DNA of 64,000 bases. Source: an uncultured Bacteroides sp. GTDB lineage: Bacteria > Bacteroidota > Bacteroidia > Bacteroidales > Bacteroidaceae. The notes under the pieces are model-generated. The model was not told the origin of the DNA. It ran no database searches and saw only the letters and a program-made list of their open reading frames with translations. Position 1 is the first letter of the stretch. Each line of letters begins with the position of its first letter. The DNA is taken from the NCBI GenBank assembly GCA_947646015.1, contig CANSEY010000013.1, forward strand, positions 1 through 64,000. Direction: 5' to 3'. Positions 16,083 through 24,493 of this stretch are shown here, one piece after another. Made by a program: the position numbers and the translations under genes.

Positions 16083-17717
16083 TCAGAAAGCCAAGACCGG
16101 ACGCACGAAACTAAGTCTGCTGCTCTTACGGTCGAAGTTCACGCGGCCGTTGCTCACATTCACAAAAAGAGCGTAGTCCGCCGGAAGGCTGTAGAACTCC
16201 GAGGAGGACCAGTACCAGTCAGACTTTAAGCCTGATACCACTGTCTTGCCTTCAAACAAAGAAGCGCGGTTTTGATAAACATTCCACATCTGGCCGATGG
16301 AGGGCAAAAACCAGCCGGTGCTATTGGCAGGGGACGGGACTTTGTGCGCATAATCCACAACGGCATAGTAGGTGGCAGGATAACCGGAATCTTCGGTGGC
16401 ATTCAACTTGTCCTTGCCGCCGGCAGCGGTGATGATTTTCTGTGTCCAGGCGTAGCCGCTCCAGTCGATGTCAGGTGTAGAGTAATTGTTCTGTTTGTTT
16501 CCGCTTCCATCCGTGGGGCAGCAACCCAACTCGGTTCCGTAAACGCCCCACTGACAATAACCGTTTGTGGCATCCTGCAAGGCAACGGCATAGCCGTGGC
16601 ACTTCTGCTGACCGATACCGGTGGCGGAGTAATCGGAGGCATCGTTTTCGTGATGACCGGCATGGAACACGATGGCGATAACGTTCTTACCGTTCTCCGG
16701 CTGCGGCTTGGTCTCTGCCCACTCCATCGTGCCGTCGGCATAGAGCTTGCGCAGGCCACCGTCGCTCCAGGTGCCGTCGGAGTAGTAATAGTCGCCGATT
16801 TTCGGTTCTGTTTCCGTGCCGTCATAGGTGATGGTCACGCCCACATTCTCGCTGCCGCCGGCGTTCCACGTTCCGCCCTTGGCTGCGGTCACCTCTATGC
16901 CACTGGCTTTCACGGTGATGGTGTAGGCATACCGCTTGCCACCGAAAAACCCAAATTTGCCGGCAGCTTCTGTTTCGGGAGTGTAGGTAAAGTCATTGCT
17001 GCCTATGCTGATTCGGATGAGCGGCTTGCCCGTCATATCCTGCGGCGGCACTAACGCCTCGTATTTCTTCGTTGCGGCATCGTAATAGGGCTTTATCTCG
17101 CCGTCCGATTGGTCACCCGGTGATACCAAGCCGGCGGTTGAGTGCGTTAGCGGGTCTCCGAAAATGGTGACGGTCGCACCCTCCAACTCCTCTTCCGTAA
17201 TGCCTTCGCCAGCTTTGAGAATTACTTCGATTTTCGCCATGCGGTGGATGAAACGGAGATTTATGGCTTGGTCATAACGCCCTATGGCACTGGCGTACAG
17301 GACATCGAAAGCGGCGTACCCGCCACTTTGGTCGGAAATATCCGTTTCCGATTCTATGTCCGGGGTCCATGCACTGACGCGGGCTTCATCGGTGTTCTTC
17401 CAATAGAAGGCATTATCGGCATCCTTCGGGCTTGCATTGCCCGATGCGTCCATCACGTATGTTTTGTTACCAAACACGCCTTCCAGTGACACTCTAATCT
17501 CCTCGCCGCCCGTCCACGCATCCTTACCTCCGGCGCGGGTCTGCGGCTGCGCCACCTCCGCCGTCAGTTGCAGCGGGTACTTGCCGTCGGGCAGGGGCGC
17601 GGTGCTTTCATCCTCACTGCTACAGGAAGCGAGCACCCCACAGATGAGCATCATAACCGGCAACCAGCCGCCGATGCGCGGCCACGGCCTTCTCGCTATG
17701 TTCCTTATTATTTTCAT
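16083..17717 (-). CDS. Pilus-tip-type adhesin, DGR target 2
   Basis: The chosen start is the ATG at 17717 (MKIIRN), giving 544 residues; the frame is open to 17777. A lipoprotein signal ends at LASC. The fimbrillin-family part (residues ~35-330) has QTRAGGKDAWTGGEE and RFIHRMAKIEVIL. The C-terminal 200 residues are the DUF1566 / lectin-like domain shared with target 1, including NSTGWFLPSIGQMW and YWSSSEFY. It should be a second, alternative surface adhesin for the same pilus system. Its N-terminal half differs from target 1, so each may fit a different pilus position or host. Confidence 0.88.
   Translation of the reverse strand: MKIIRNIARRPWPRIGGWLPVMMLICGVLASCSSEDESTAPLPDGKYPLQLTAEVAQPQTRAGGKDAWTGGEEIRVSLEGVFGNKTYVMDASGNASPKDADNAFYWKNTDEARVSAWTPDIESETDISDQSGGYAAFDVLYASAIGRYDQAINLRFIHRMAKIEVILKAGEGITEEELEGATVTIFGDPLTHSTAGLVSPGDQSDGEIKPYYDAATKKYEALVPPQDMTGKPLIRISIGSNDFTYTPETEAAGKFGFFGGKRYAYTITVKASGIEVTAAKGGTWNAGGSENVGVTITYDGTETEPKIGDYYYSDGTWSDGGLRKLYADGTMEWAETKPQPENGKNVIAIVFHAGHHENDASDYSATGIGQQKCHGYAVALQDATNGYCQWGVYGTELGCCPTDGSGNKQNNYSTPDIDWSGYAWTQKIITAAGGKDKLNATEDSGYPATYYAVVDYAHKVPSPANSTGWFLPSIGQMWNVYQNRASLFEGKTVVSGLKSDWYWSSSEFYSLPADYALFVNVSNGRVNFDRKSSRLSFVRPVLAF
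16113..16190 (-). other. DGR variable region 2 (VR2)
   Basis: Aligned codon by codon with VR1. In this copy the variable sites encode, from N to C, S,L,D,Y,F,N,S,R,N,F,D,R,S,L. Invariant codons between them (for example GTG, GGC, AAG, AGA) are identical to VR1, so this is targeted variation and not general drift. Confidence 0.88.
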
Positions 17718-17837
17718 ATTGTCTTTATTTATTTCGTTTTGTGCCACTGCCCGTTGCGACGCGGGCTGCCGCACCATTTATTATATATGGCGTGCCTCCG
17801 TCTTACGCCTGATGCACGGCAGTGGCTTTCAGACACA

Positions 17838-18869
17838 CTACATTTTTGCATCACCCGCATGGCTACCACCGTCGTTCCAGTTTTCGATGGTGCTTCCGCT
17901 AAGGGTCAGCCCCGTCTTCTTCACCGTGATGGTGTAGGTATAAGAATAACCGGCCTCCAACGCGGGTTTGATCATGTCCTTGTTGGAGTAGCTCTGGTAT
18001 TCCCCGTCATCGGGAGATATCTCAAGCACCAAAGCGTTGGCGAGTGTCTGCGGGAGCAGGATCATGGTGAAAGTCATCACGCCCGTGGCGGCGTCAAAGG
18101 TTGCCACGCACTTGTCCGTGGCCGTCTTCGAGGCACCGGTGCACTGGCGTAACATCCAGTCGCTCACAACGCTGCCCGCGGTCGCGGCGGTACCGGTCTT
18201 CACATCGAACGTTCCCTCGTGAACCAGGCCGCCCAGCTTGTAGTCGGCGAATTCCAGCACGGCAGTGTCGTCGAAACCGTCGGTGTTCGACACCTGCACC
18301 TTGAGGATAAGACGGGCCATCTTGTGCTTGAAGGAGCAGTCGCTGCCGCCCGCGGCGGTGTTGTCCGTGAAGCTGACGGTCGGGCTGTCTTTATCGGCCT
18401 TGGCTCCCGTGGCATGGATGTAGTCCACCTTCTCCTGTTCCGTGGTCGTGGGCTGGTTGCTTGTATTTACCGTAATCTTCCCGTCTGTACCAGGCAGGGT
18501 GGAGGCGTTTGCGCCCGATGCGTAAGGCGCGTAGGCGGCAAAAGTAAACTCGAGGAAAGCATCCTCGAAGAAGATGCCGCCACCCGCCGTCATCGGGGTG
18601 AAGTCCGCGTTGGTGCCGGTACTCGTGGTCGCGTATCCCACGTTCTTGTACTTGCCGCCCATGGTCGTGGTCGTGCCAGGGGCATCCACCACCATCACGC
18701 CGATTCGGTCGGCGTTCCACCCGTTGTCCACAGCACGGGTCTTCGGCCCGCTCACGCCTGCCGTGATTCGTGCTTCCACCGGATTGTTCTGTACCTCGTT
18801 CTCTTGTGTACACGCAGCCAATAGCGTTGCTGCTGCTGCAATAATGAAAAACCTCATGTTCATTGTCAT
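17838..18869 (-). CDS. Fimbrillin family protein (pilus subunit)
   Basis: The start at 18869 (MTMNMRFF) gives 343 residues; the frame is open to 18917, overlapping the previous gene. The lipobox is LLAAC. KTRAVDNGWNADRIGVMV and FKHKMARLILKVQV are typical fimbrillin (Mfa1/FimA-type, type V pilus) positions. The tail SGSTIENWNDGG matches the donor-strand end of such pilins. These lipoproteins are exported, cleaved by an Arg-type protease and polymerised by strand exchange. The gene lies between the Mfa2-like anchor and the tip adhesins. Confidence 0.85.
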   Translation of the reverse strand: MTMNMRFFIIAAAATLLAACTQENEVQNNPVEARITAGVSGPKTRAVDNGWNADRIGVMVVDAPGTTTTMGGKYKNVGYATTSTGTNADFTPMTAGGGIFFEDAFLEFTFAAYAPYASGANASTLPGTDGKITVNTSNQPTTTEQEKVDYIHATGAKADKDSPTVSFTDNTAAGGSDCSFKHKMARLILKVQVSNTDGFDDTAVLEFADYKLGGLVHEGTFDVKTGTAATAGSVVSDWMLRQCTGASKTATDKCVATFDAATGVMTFTMILLPQTLANALVLEISPDDGEYQSYSNKDMIKPALEAGYSYTYTITVKKTGLTLSGSTIENWNDGGSHAGDAKM

Positions 18870-18900
18870 AATCTTGTTTTTTTGATTAAAATATTTATCG

Positions 18901-19791
18901 TCAGTTAGCATCCCCATTGCCGCTTTCTACCTCGTTCCAGCCCGTGATGGTTGCGCCCGTTACCCCGGCCTCTACGGGCAAAAGCAGATTACCCGTGAGT
19001 TTAACCGGTTTGGTGCCGTTATTGAAGTCCCTTATGGCCTCGGTAAGGTCGCTCACTACCCGCTGCGTGTCACCGTTGTTGAAAGTGATGTCCACCGTCA
19101 GCGTATGCGTTTCCGTCGGGACGATGCCGAGCAGTCGGAAAAAGATTGTGAACTTGTTGCCGTCCTGCCTGAAAGCGTTTGTTACTTGTGCCGCTGCACT
19201 CCGGTCGCCTGTTGCCATATCCGCTGCCGAAGCCACGCCGGAGAGCGTTGCCGTAGCCGACTGTACACGGCTGTAGTCGCCTTCCGTGGCGGTCAGTTCG
19301 ATGTCGAGCCTGCGCACGTATTGTCTCATCGGGGCGGTGACGTGCAGGGTGTCGTCCGCCACGACGCTGATGTCCTGGTGCGAGGCGAAGAGGTAGCCGA
19401 GGTGCGGCTCTATTGCACCCGTCAGATCCACCGGATTCACCGTTGCCTTGTTTCCGTCGATACTAATCCCCTCCGGGGAGTTGTACACCGTCAGACCGTA
19501 GCCACCGGGCGCGAGCAGCGCGTCGAACACGTTGGTCGCCGCGCTCACGTTCTGTTCCCTCCCGCCGATGCGCAGTGTGTATGCCTGCGGTATGTCCGCC
19601 TCGGTGCTCTTTCCGCTCCAGTCCGTGGTTACGACCACCGCCCCACGGTCGGGGTGCGGCGTGTCATAGAGGTCGTCCTTCACGCACGAGGTCAGTATGG
19701 TCACCGCACCTATTAGATATAATAAGGTATAAGCCTTTCCGTATGCTCCCATATATTCCTTTATCTGTCGTATGATTGTCGTTGTATTCAT
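18901..19791 (-). CDS. FimB/Mfa2-type fimbrial anchor (DUF5119-like)
   Basis: A 296-residue lipoprotein with lipobox LTSC and CVKDDLYDTPHPDRGAV after it, a pattern seen in DUF5119/Mfa2-type anchors. Two beta-sandwich domains follow, with APMRQYVRRLDIELTATEGD near residue 150 and GATITGWNEVESGNGD at the end. Members cap or anchor the pilus at the outer membrane. It is 15 bases downstream of the DUF3575 gene and directly upstream of the fimbrillin. Confidence 0.8.
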   Translation of the reverse strand: MNTTTIIRQIKEYMGAYGKAYTLLYLIGAVTILTSCVKDDLYDTPHPDRGAVVVTTDWSGKSTEADIPQAYTLRIGGREQNVSAATNVFDALLAPGGYGLTVYNSPEGISIDGNKATVNPVDLTGAIEPHLGYLFASHQDISVVADDTLHVTAPMRQYVRRLDIELTATEGDYSRVQSATATLSGVASAADMATGDRSAAAQVTNAFRQDGNKFTIFFRLLGIVPTETHTLTVDITFNNGDTQRVVSDLTEAIRDFNNGTKPVKLTGNLLLPVEAGVTGATITGWNEVESGNGDAN

Positions 19792-19806
19792 TGTTCCTCC
19801 TTTCCG

Positions 19807-21021
19807 CTAAAAGATGTTCCACACCAGGGTGACACCCGCCGAGACGGGGCCCCACCAGTTCTTTGTTTCGCTGCCGCACCTTACCCTCACGCCGTTGATG
19901 ACCACATACTTGTCATAGTCGGCATGGATATAGCCGATGCCGAGGTTGAAATCAAGAGAAAGGGCATTGTTGAGTTTCAGCTGATAACCTCCGACGATAC
20001 CACCGCCCATGAGGTCGCCCTGACGGCCTGTTTCGGACAGCTTGTAGTTGAACTGCCCGGCCTTGTACATCGCACCGATATAGCCCCGTTTCTCCTTGCC
20101 GAGATACCATCGCACTTCGGGGGCCACTTCCCAAAGGGCATAGCGGCGGTTCTTGTCGTCCCAGCTCCATGAAGCCCACGTACCGTTCACGGCAATACCC
20201 ACATGGCGGTTGATGCGCCACTCGATACCCAAATCGGGAGTGAGGGTTGCCCAACGCAGGAGGTTGGCACGCAAGGCAAAATGATACGGGGTGGCTATTG
20301 CCGTTTCTTCAGCTTGCAGGCGGGCTTGTTCCTCCGCTTCCAGACGCTCTTTTTCGACTTGTTCCGCTGCCATGCGTTCACGCTCCATCCGTTCCGCCTC
20401 GGCTTTCTCTCGGGCTGCCTGCTCTGCAGCGATACGCTCCTGTTCTGCCTTTTCCTTGGCAGTCTGTTCCGCTTTTGCCTGCTCTTTCGCTGCCATACGT
20501 TCGCGCTCCGCCTCGCCAGACACCTCTTTGTTATAGGCTTCCACTCTGGCGGCGGCTTCCGCACCGGCTATCTCCGCCACTTTCTCAACAGAGGCAGGGA
20601 GGGTGACGATGACCATGTTGTGCAGGGATTTTCCGTTCCCGTCCGTATAGGCTTCGTCAAACAACTGGTCGGTGACGAAGTTCGACTCTTTTATCTTGCC
20701 GCGCACAATCAGTTCCGACTTCACACGATTGCGGCGTGTCTTTGCCACTTGCGCCGCAGTCTGTTCTTCGTTGCCGTCCGTAGCGTAGCTTGTCACTAAA
20801 AGATACATTTGTCCGGCTTCGATGGCGGGGCGGTGTTCGTCGATGGCTGCAAGCAACCGCTCAAGTTCCTGTCCGTTGCCGCTCCACGGGGAGAAGAACA
20901 TATCGTTCTCTGCCACGAACCGGAAACGGTAGGCAGTGGAGTCCGGCTTCTCCTGTGCCGAAAGCGACAATCCTGTAACGGCAAGAAAGACCGTCAATAA
21001 TATTCGTTTTATCACTGTCAT
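19807..21021 (-). CDS. DUF3575 outer-membrane protein, first gene of pilus block
   Basis: The protein has 404 residues with a signal peptide (SLSAQEKPD). Residues ~25-160 include LLVTSYATDGNEEQ, an OmpA-like peptidoglycan-associated look. Residues ~165-245 form an Ala/Glu/Lys/Arg-rich coiled coil with repeated AEQ/AAKE/ERM. The DUF3575 beta-rich domain fills the C-terminus, with LRANLLRWATLTPDLGIEWR and TLVWNIF at the end. DUF3575 genes commonly head fimbrial operons in Bacteroidetes. Expression probably depends on the GA tract and leader terminator upstream. Confidence 0.85.
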   Translation of the reverse strand: MTVIKRILLTVFLAVTGLSLSAQEKPDSTAYRFRFVAENDMFFSPWSGNGQELERLLAAIDEHRPAIEAGQMYLLVTSYATDGNEEQTAAQVAKTRRNRVKSELIVRGKIKESNFVTDQLFDEAYTDGNGKSLHNMVIVTLPASVEKVAEIAGAEAAARVEAYNKEVSGEAERERMAAKEQAKAEQTAKEKAEQERIAAEQAAREKAEAERMERERMAAEQVEKERLEAEEQARLQAEETAIATPYHFALRANLLRWATLTPDLGIEWRINRHVGIAVNGTWASWSWDDKNRRYALWEVAPEVRWYLGKEKRGYIGAMYKAGQFNYKLSETGRQGDLMGGGIVGGYQLKLNNALSLDFNLGIGYIHADYDKYVVINGVRVRCGSETKNWWGPVSAGVTLVWNIF

Positions 21022-21051
21022 ATTTGATAAGATTTGTTGTTACGGGTTAAT

Positions 21052-21120
21052 AAAAAAGCATATCGGCGGCGTATGCGGGCATTGTTGTTCCATGCTCCGG
21101 CATACACCGCCGACGGATAT
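21052..21120 (-). terminator. Leader hairpin-terminator before the pilus block
   Basis: On the minus strand a long GC-rich hairpin (arms with GGCGGTGTATGCCGG and GCATACGCCGCC) runs from 21120 to 21061. It is followed by GCTTTTTTATT. It ends about 30 bases before the DUF3575 ATG, so it would stop transcription inside the leader unless antitermination occurs. Confidence 0.6.
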
Positions 21121-21260
21121 GACGATACGCGCCCCCGATTGGTGAGGGCGGCATGTAAAGGTTCGGATAATAACGTGGAAAGGAGAGATATTCCGGAAAA
21201 CGGACTCTCCGTAAGTGATTGGTATTTAAGGAATATTTTGTATATTGACGCGCGTAGCCA

Positions 21261-21302
<42 letters not shown>

Positions 21303-21403
21303 ACCGAATTATCTGAATATCCAAATAATCGGCACACATTTTAAGCGCATCGGACAAATATTTTCCGGATATGGAAACAACTTTACGAAACGGTAATGAC
21401 ACG

Positions 21404-21432
21404 AAAAAAGCCTCCGTCTTATAGGACGAAGC
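21404..21432 (-). terminator. Intrinsic terminator after the PRTRC cassette
   Basis: On the minus strand GCTTCGTC and GACGGAGGC form a stem (21410-21432) followed by six T (21404-21409). It lies about 200 bases after the ThiF-like stop and isolates the cassette from the pilus block. Apart from this, the GA tract and the leader hairpin, I see nothing in 21022-21638. Confidence 0.65.
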
Positions 21433-21638
21433 ACCGCCTGAACAAAAAATATTTGTTATATACGGGTGGTATTTATATGTGCTTTTATTGCCGTTCATAC
21501 ATCGTTAACAAAACATTCTCGAAATACAATAGCAAAAGTACAAATAATTTCTCATTCCGCAATGAATTGAATGATATTATTTTGCAGAAACTTTTCCGGC
21601 AAGGCGGTTCCACTTTTTCATATTTGCTTTTGCCTGTC

Positions 21639-22427
21639 TTATACCCCTATCGGATTGACTTTCATCGTTTCTAAGTTCAGGAACAGCCCGTGATGCTCAA
21701 TCATCCCGTGGCGGAACATTTTCCAGAGGATATTGCAGCCGAGTTGCGCCAGCGTGGAGTTGATAAACAGATCCTGTTTTTCCAATGCCTCTGCCAGTGA
21801 GCAACTCGGTCCGGAATCCACTTCTTTCACTCTCGCATATTTCACAAAACGGGTGATGACTTTCAGTGAGCCGACCGTTTCATACATCGTGGAAACCGGC
21901 TGTTTGATTTTCTTCGGCACGGTTCCCAGTACAACCTGCCCGGCGGTCTTTGTATTCCCGAAATCCATCCAGTAGAGCGGCGTGTTATTGTCCGTATAGG
22001 AGGATGAAGGAACTTTCGCAAGCACGTTCCACAAATCGAGTCTGGATTTTATATTATCCGTACAGGTAATGGTGATGTTCGCAATTTCGGTCCGCTTTAC
22101 CTCCTTCAATACCGACGGATAGAAACTCGCCTCCGCTTTCCAGTCGTTTCCGAAAAAATTGTTTATCCTTGTGACCAGACATTGTGACTTGTTCAGTCCC
22201 AGGTCTGACGGTCCGAAGAGCTGCCGCCCAATGTTTGCGTCCGTCACGATGTCTGGATCGTAGACCGTTACGAACAATCCCGGATGTCCGAGTGCACGGA
22301 GCGTGACATCCAGTCTTGCCATACCGGTCAGCACTTGCGAGCCTGTACCGCCCGCGCCTATGATGTTTACCGTCACCGGATGTTGCGGGTTCATCAGGTA
22401 ACTGTCTGTATAATGTACTCTTTTCAT
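21639..22427 (-). CDS. PRTRC system ThiF-family protein
   Basis: The product has 262 residues and a Rossmann start VNIIGAGGTGSQVLTGMARL (residues ~19-38), followed by VYDPDIVTDANIGRQLFG. This is the E1/ThiF adenylation signature. The catalytic-Cys region of true E1 enzymes is not evident. In PRTRC (ParB-related, ThiF-related cassette) systems this gene accompanies proteins B, C, E and F on plasmids and conjugative elements. Its chemistry is unproven. It overlaps the protein B gene by 4 bases. Confidence 0.88.
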   Translation of the reverse strand: MKRVHYTDSYLMNPQHPVTVNIIGAGGTGSQVLTGMARLDVTLRALGHPGLFVTVYDPDIVTDANIGRQLFGPSDLGLNKSQCLVTRINNFFGNDWKAEASFYPSVLKEVKRTEIANITITCTDNIKSRLDLWNVLAKVPSSSYTDNNTPLYWMDFGNTKTAGQVVLGTVPKKIKQPVSTMYETVGSLKVITRFVKYARVKEVDSGPSCSLAEALEKQDLFINSTLAQLGCNILWKMFRHGMIEHHGLFLNLETMKVNPIGV

Positions 22428-23143
22428 CGCAATATGTCTTTTAGTTTCAGTTTTTTTAAAGGTTGCAGTTCGTCAAGGTCAAAAGGCTTGTCCTTTGCCG
22501 CTTTCGTTACCAGTACCAGATTGGATTTCGTGGGGTTCCCACCTCCACCCAGATGGGAGAACTCCGTCAGCCAGAACCTCTTTTCCCAATACTCCAGCAG
22601 GTTCGTGTAGGTCAGGTCTTTCGGCTTCTCAATTTTTGCGGAGCCCAGACAGACGCTCGCTCCCGTCACATTGAAGAACGGAGCCGCAAAAAGGTCCGAA
22701 TTGTCTGTCAGTTCAACATCTGTATAGGCATAGACATTCAGACGGTTTTCTCCGGCCTCATAGATCACGCCCGGCAGGTTGTATTCCGCGCTTTCAATCT
22801 TCAGGATGTCATGGAAGAACATCATGCGCTTTTGGGGCGGGTTGTACCAGATGTATTTCTCACTGCCCTTGCGCGGGTCAAACCACAGCAGGTTGGACGG
22901 TATCCTGCCGTATGGTGTCACACTGTGGCTTTCGGAATAGCCCCGTACCAGTTCGTTCATGAACTCCACCGTCACCGGACGGCCTTCGCCCATTGTCCCA
23001 TTTTCGTCTATGTCCCTGACTTCGATAAAATAACCGTCGTCATCCGTGCTGTGGTTGTCATTCTCTTCCGCATAGACAATCAACGCCGCCCTCGGATGAA
23101 GCAGCGTCCTCAGTTTTCTTGTAAGTTCATTCGTTTCTACCAT
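22424..23143 (-). CDS. PRTRC system protein B
   Basis: The product has 239 residues. The position between F and ThiF genes and motifs such as TPYGRIPSNLLWFDP, MMFFHDILKIESAEYNLPG and LGGGGNPTKSNLVLV match PRTRC protein B. No enzymatic motif is visible. It is coupled to the ThiF gene by an ATGA-type overlap and separated from F by 6 bases. Confidence 0.82.
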   Translation of the reverse strand: MVETNELTRKLRTLLHPRAALIVYAEENDNHSTDDDGYFIEVRDIDENGTMGEGRPVTVEFMNELVRGYSESHSVTPYGRIPSNLLWFDPRKGSEKYIWYNPPQKRMMFFHDILKIESAEYNLPGVIYEAGENRLNVYAYTDVELTDNSDLFAAPFFNVTGASVCLGSAKIEKPKDLTYTNLLEYWEKRFWLTEFSHLGGGGNPTKSNLVLVTKAAKDKPFDLDELQPLKKLKLKDILR

Positions 23144-23149
23144 AATCTT

Positions 23150-24100
23150 TCAATATACAATGTTAATAAATTCATCCGCCCACTTGAAGAACCGTTCCGG
23201 ATAGTCATCCATGATAAACAGGCGGTCGGTTTCCGGTGACAGGGCACAGGTGGTAATCGGGATGATATCGTATGTCTCCTGGCTGTTATTATTGTAATAG
23301 TCCACCAGATATTCGGACACCATGTCGTCGCAGTCATAGACCACCCTTATCTGCTGATCCAGACGCATCGGCTGAAAATCCGGTTCTTCCTCGTGAAAGG
23401 CATCATAGCCGTATTGCATGATACCGTGTTCCGGGTTAAGGAAGGGCAATCCCTTTTTCATTGCTCCGACAATGGAACGCTCGAAGTCGTTTTGCGGGGT
23501 GTATTTTTCAAGTGCTTTCGGCAAATCCTTGTAATAGGACTTTTTTTCAACATGCTTCAGCAGTCTGCCGATTTTCCCTTTCTCGTATGACCGTACCAGT
23601 TCCAGCCTTTTACCAGTTTCCTCTTCCTCCTCCTGCGGATCATCCTCTTTCAGCCACATTAATACATAATCCGTGTCATCCTCGTCCAGAATGGTGGATA
23701 TTCCGTTCGCCCGCATCAGGTTGTGGATAAACGTAATTGAGATCCGCCTGAGCGTGGGATTGAGAGCCTCCACGAATTTCATCGGGAAATAGTACAAGGT
23801 CAGTTCGCCCCATTTGTGACACTTCCACAGATTGAAATAGAGCCTGCCGTTATCCTGTTCGATATTCACATTCATCCCTTCCCCGACAAGTTTGTCCATC
23901 TCGTCGTACAGATTGGCTATGCTTGCCCCGATACTTTTGCCCGGAGTATGCACCGCTTCCTGTTTCAACAAAAGGGCATAGTTGAAAAACGAGTCACGCA
24001 GGAACTCGTAGTTTTCCTGCGTAATCACGTTGATGCCATTACTGCCGTATGAATCCACGACAATACTTTTCTGTGCTATCGGGGCAAGTGCCGTATTCAG
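23150..24100 (-). CDS. PRTRC system protein F
   Basis: The frame is open to 24232, but the upstream part overlaps a better small ORF (24097-24261). A start near 24100, where CTG overlaps the TGA of that ORF, gives 316 residues; a GTG further in is also possible. The body contains YFPMKFVEALNPTLRRISIT, an acidic EEEEE patch, and a Tyr/Asp-rich C-terminal part (IPITTCALSPETDRLFIMDD). Size and order fit PRTRC protein F. No known catalytic motif is seen. Confidence 0.72.
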   Translation of the reverse strand: MNTALAPIAQKSIVVDSYGSNGINVITQENYEFLRDSFFNYALLLKQEAVHTPGKSIGASIANLYDEMDKLVGEGMNVNIEQDNGRLYFNLWKCHKWGELTLYYFPMKFVEALNPTLRRISITFIHNLMRANGISTILDEDDTDYVLMWLKEDDPQEEEEETGKRLELVRSYEKGKIGRLLKHVEKKSYYKDLPKALEKYTPQNDFERSIVGAMKKGLPFLNPEHGIMQYGYDAFHEEEPDFQPMRLDQQIRVVYDCDDMVSEYLVDYYNNNSQETYDIIPITTCALSPETDRLFIMDDYPERFFKWADEFINIVY

Positions 24101-24261
24101 AAAAGAATTACGGCCCCGCTTGGAGCCGTAATCCGTTCTGTCCTGTTCACACCGTGTCGTACATTCCGTTCTGTCTGGCCGATGATGAGCCTTGCGAGCA
24201 GTGCCGACTGATGTTCGTCCAATGGTACACATGATTTCTTCTTTTTATTGTCCTTCTTCAT
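24097..24261 (-). CDS. Small basic protein overlapping PRTRC F
   Basis: A 54-codon ORF with ATG at 24261 and TGA at 24097-24099. The product begins with a Lys-rich stretch (MKKDNKKKKSCVPLDEHQ) and contains LIIGQTERNVRHGVNRTER. It starts 6 bases after the protein C stop and ends where F appears to begin, so it fits the operon spacing exactly. I do not recognise the family. A fused or frameshifted N-terminus of F is the alternative. Confidence 0.5.
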   Translation of the reverse strand: MKKDNKKKKSCVPLDEHQSALLARLIIGQTERNVRHGVNRTERITAPSGAVILF

Positions 24262-24267
24262 GGTTTC

Positions 24268-24489
24268 CTATCCTTTTGTCCCGATGGTGGTCTTGAACTC
24301 GTACACCGCCTTGTCATTCTTGATGACCGGTCCGTGTACCGTCGCCGTGGTCAGCTCCGGGTAGAAGTTGGAGTAGTAACTCATGACCATTTCGGGGCTG
24401 TCCGACGGGTTGGGATCGTCGAGCGTAATCATTCCGCTGCCTTTCTTGAACGTGAACGAGCGTGTCATTCCTGTGATTTCGAGTGCCAT
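24268..24489 (-). CDS. PRTRC system protein C
   Basis: A 73-residue protein beginning MALEITGMTRSFTFKKG and including ITLDDPNPSDSPEMVMSYYS and ELTTATVHGP. Size and sequence fit PRTRC protein C. It lies 4 bases downstream of the protein E gene. Its function in the cassette is unknown. Confidence 0.85.
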   Translation of the reverse strand: MALEITGMTRSFTFKKGSGMITLDDPNPSDSPEMVMSYYSNFYPELTTATVHGPVIKNDKAVYEFKTTIGTKG

Positions 24490-24493
24490 AATC

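Larger units (their letters stand above)
15999..16683 (-). repeat. Duplicated adhesin 3' block, copy 2
   Basis: Partner of the block at 14255-14938. The last 601 bases of coding sequence align without a gap. Only the variable region differs in the coding part. The upper boundary is sharp, one base after CGATAACG. Confidence 0.95.

Noticed and set aside
14527-17054. Plus-strand ORFs with identical translations opposite the two adhesins
   Set aside because: They are the antisense frame of the duplicated block and are identical only because the DNA is.
13250-17777. A surviving template repeat for the variable regions
   Set aside because: I looked on both strands for a third copy of the sequence around YWSSSE and FVRPVLAF with AAC/AAT codons. 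Only the two adhesin copies are present in the window.
21639-22427. ThiF-family gene as part of an antiphage ubiquitin-like conjugation system
   Set aside because: Its neighbours are PRTRC proteins B, C, E and F. No ubiquitin-like, E2 or JAB gene is adjacent.
23150-24232. PRTRC F starting at 24232
   Set aside because: That start would overlap almost all of the 54-codon ORF, which has an ATG, perfect operon spacing and a stop just where F can begin. The N-terminal extension is also low-complexity.
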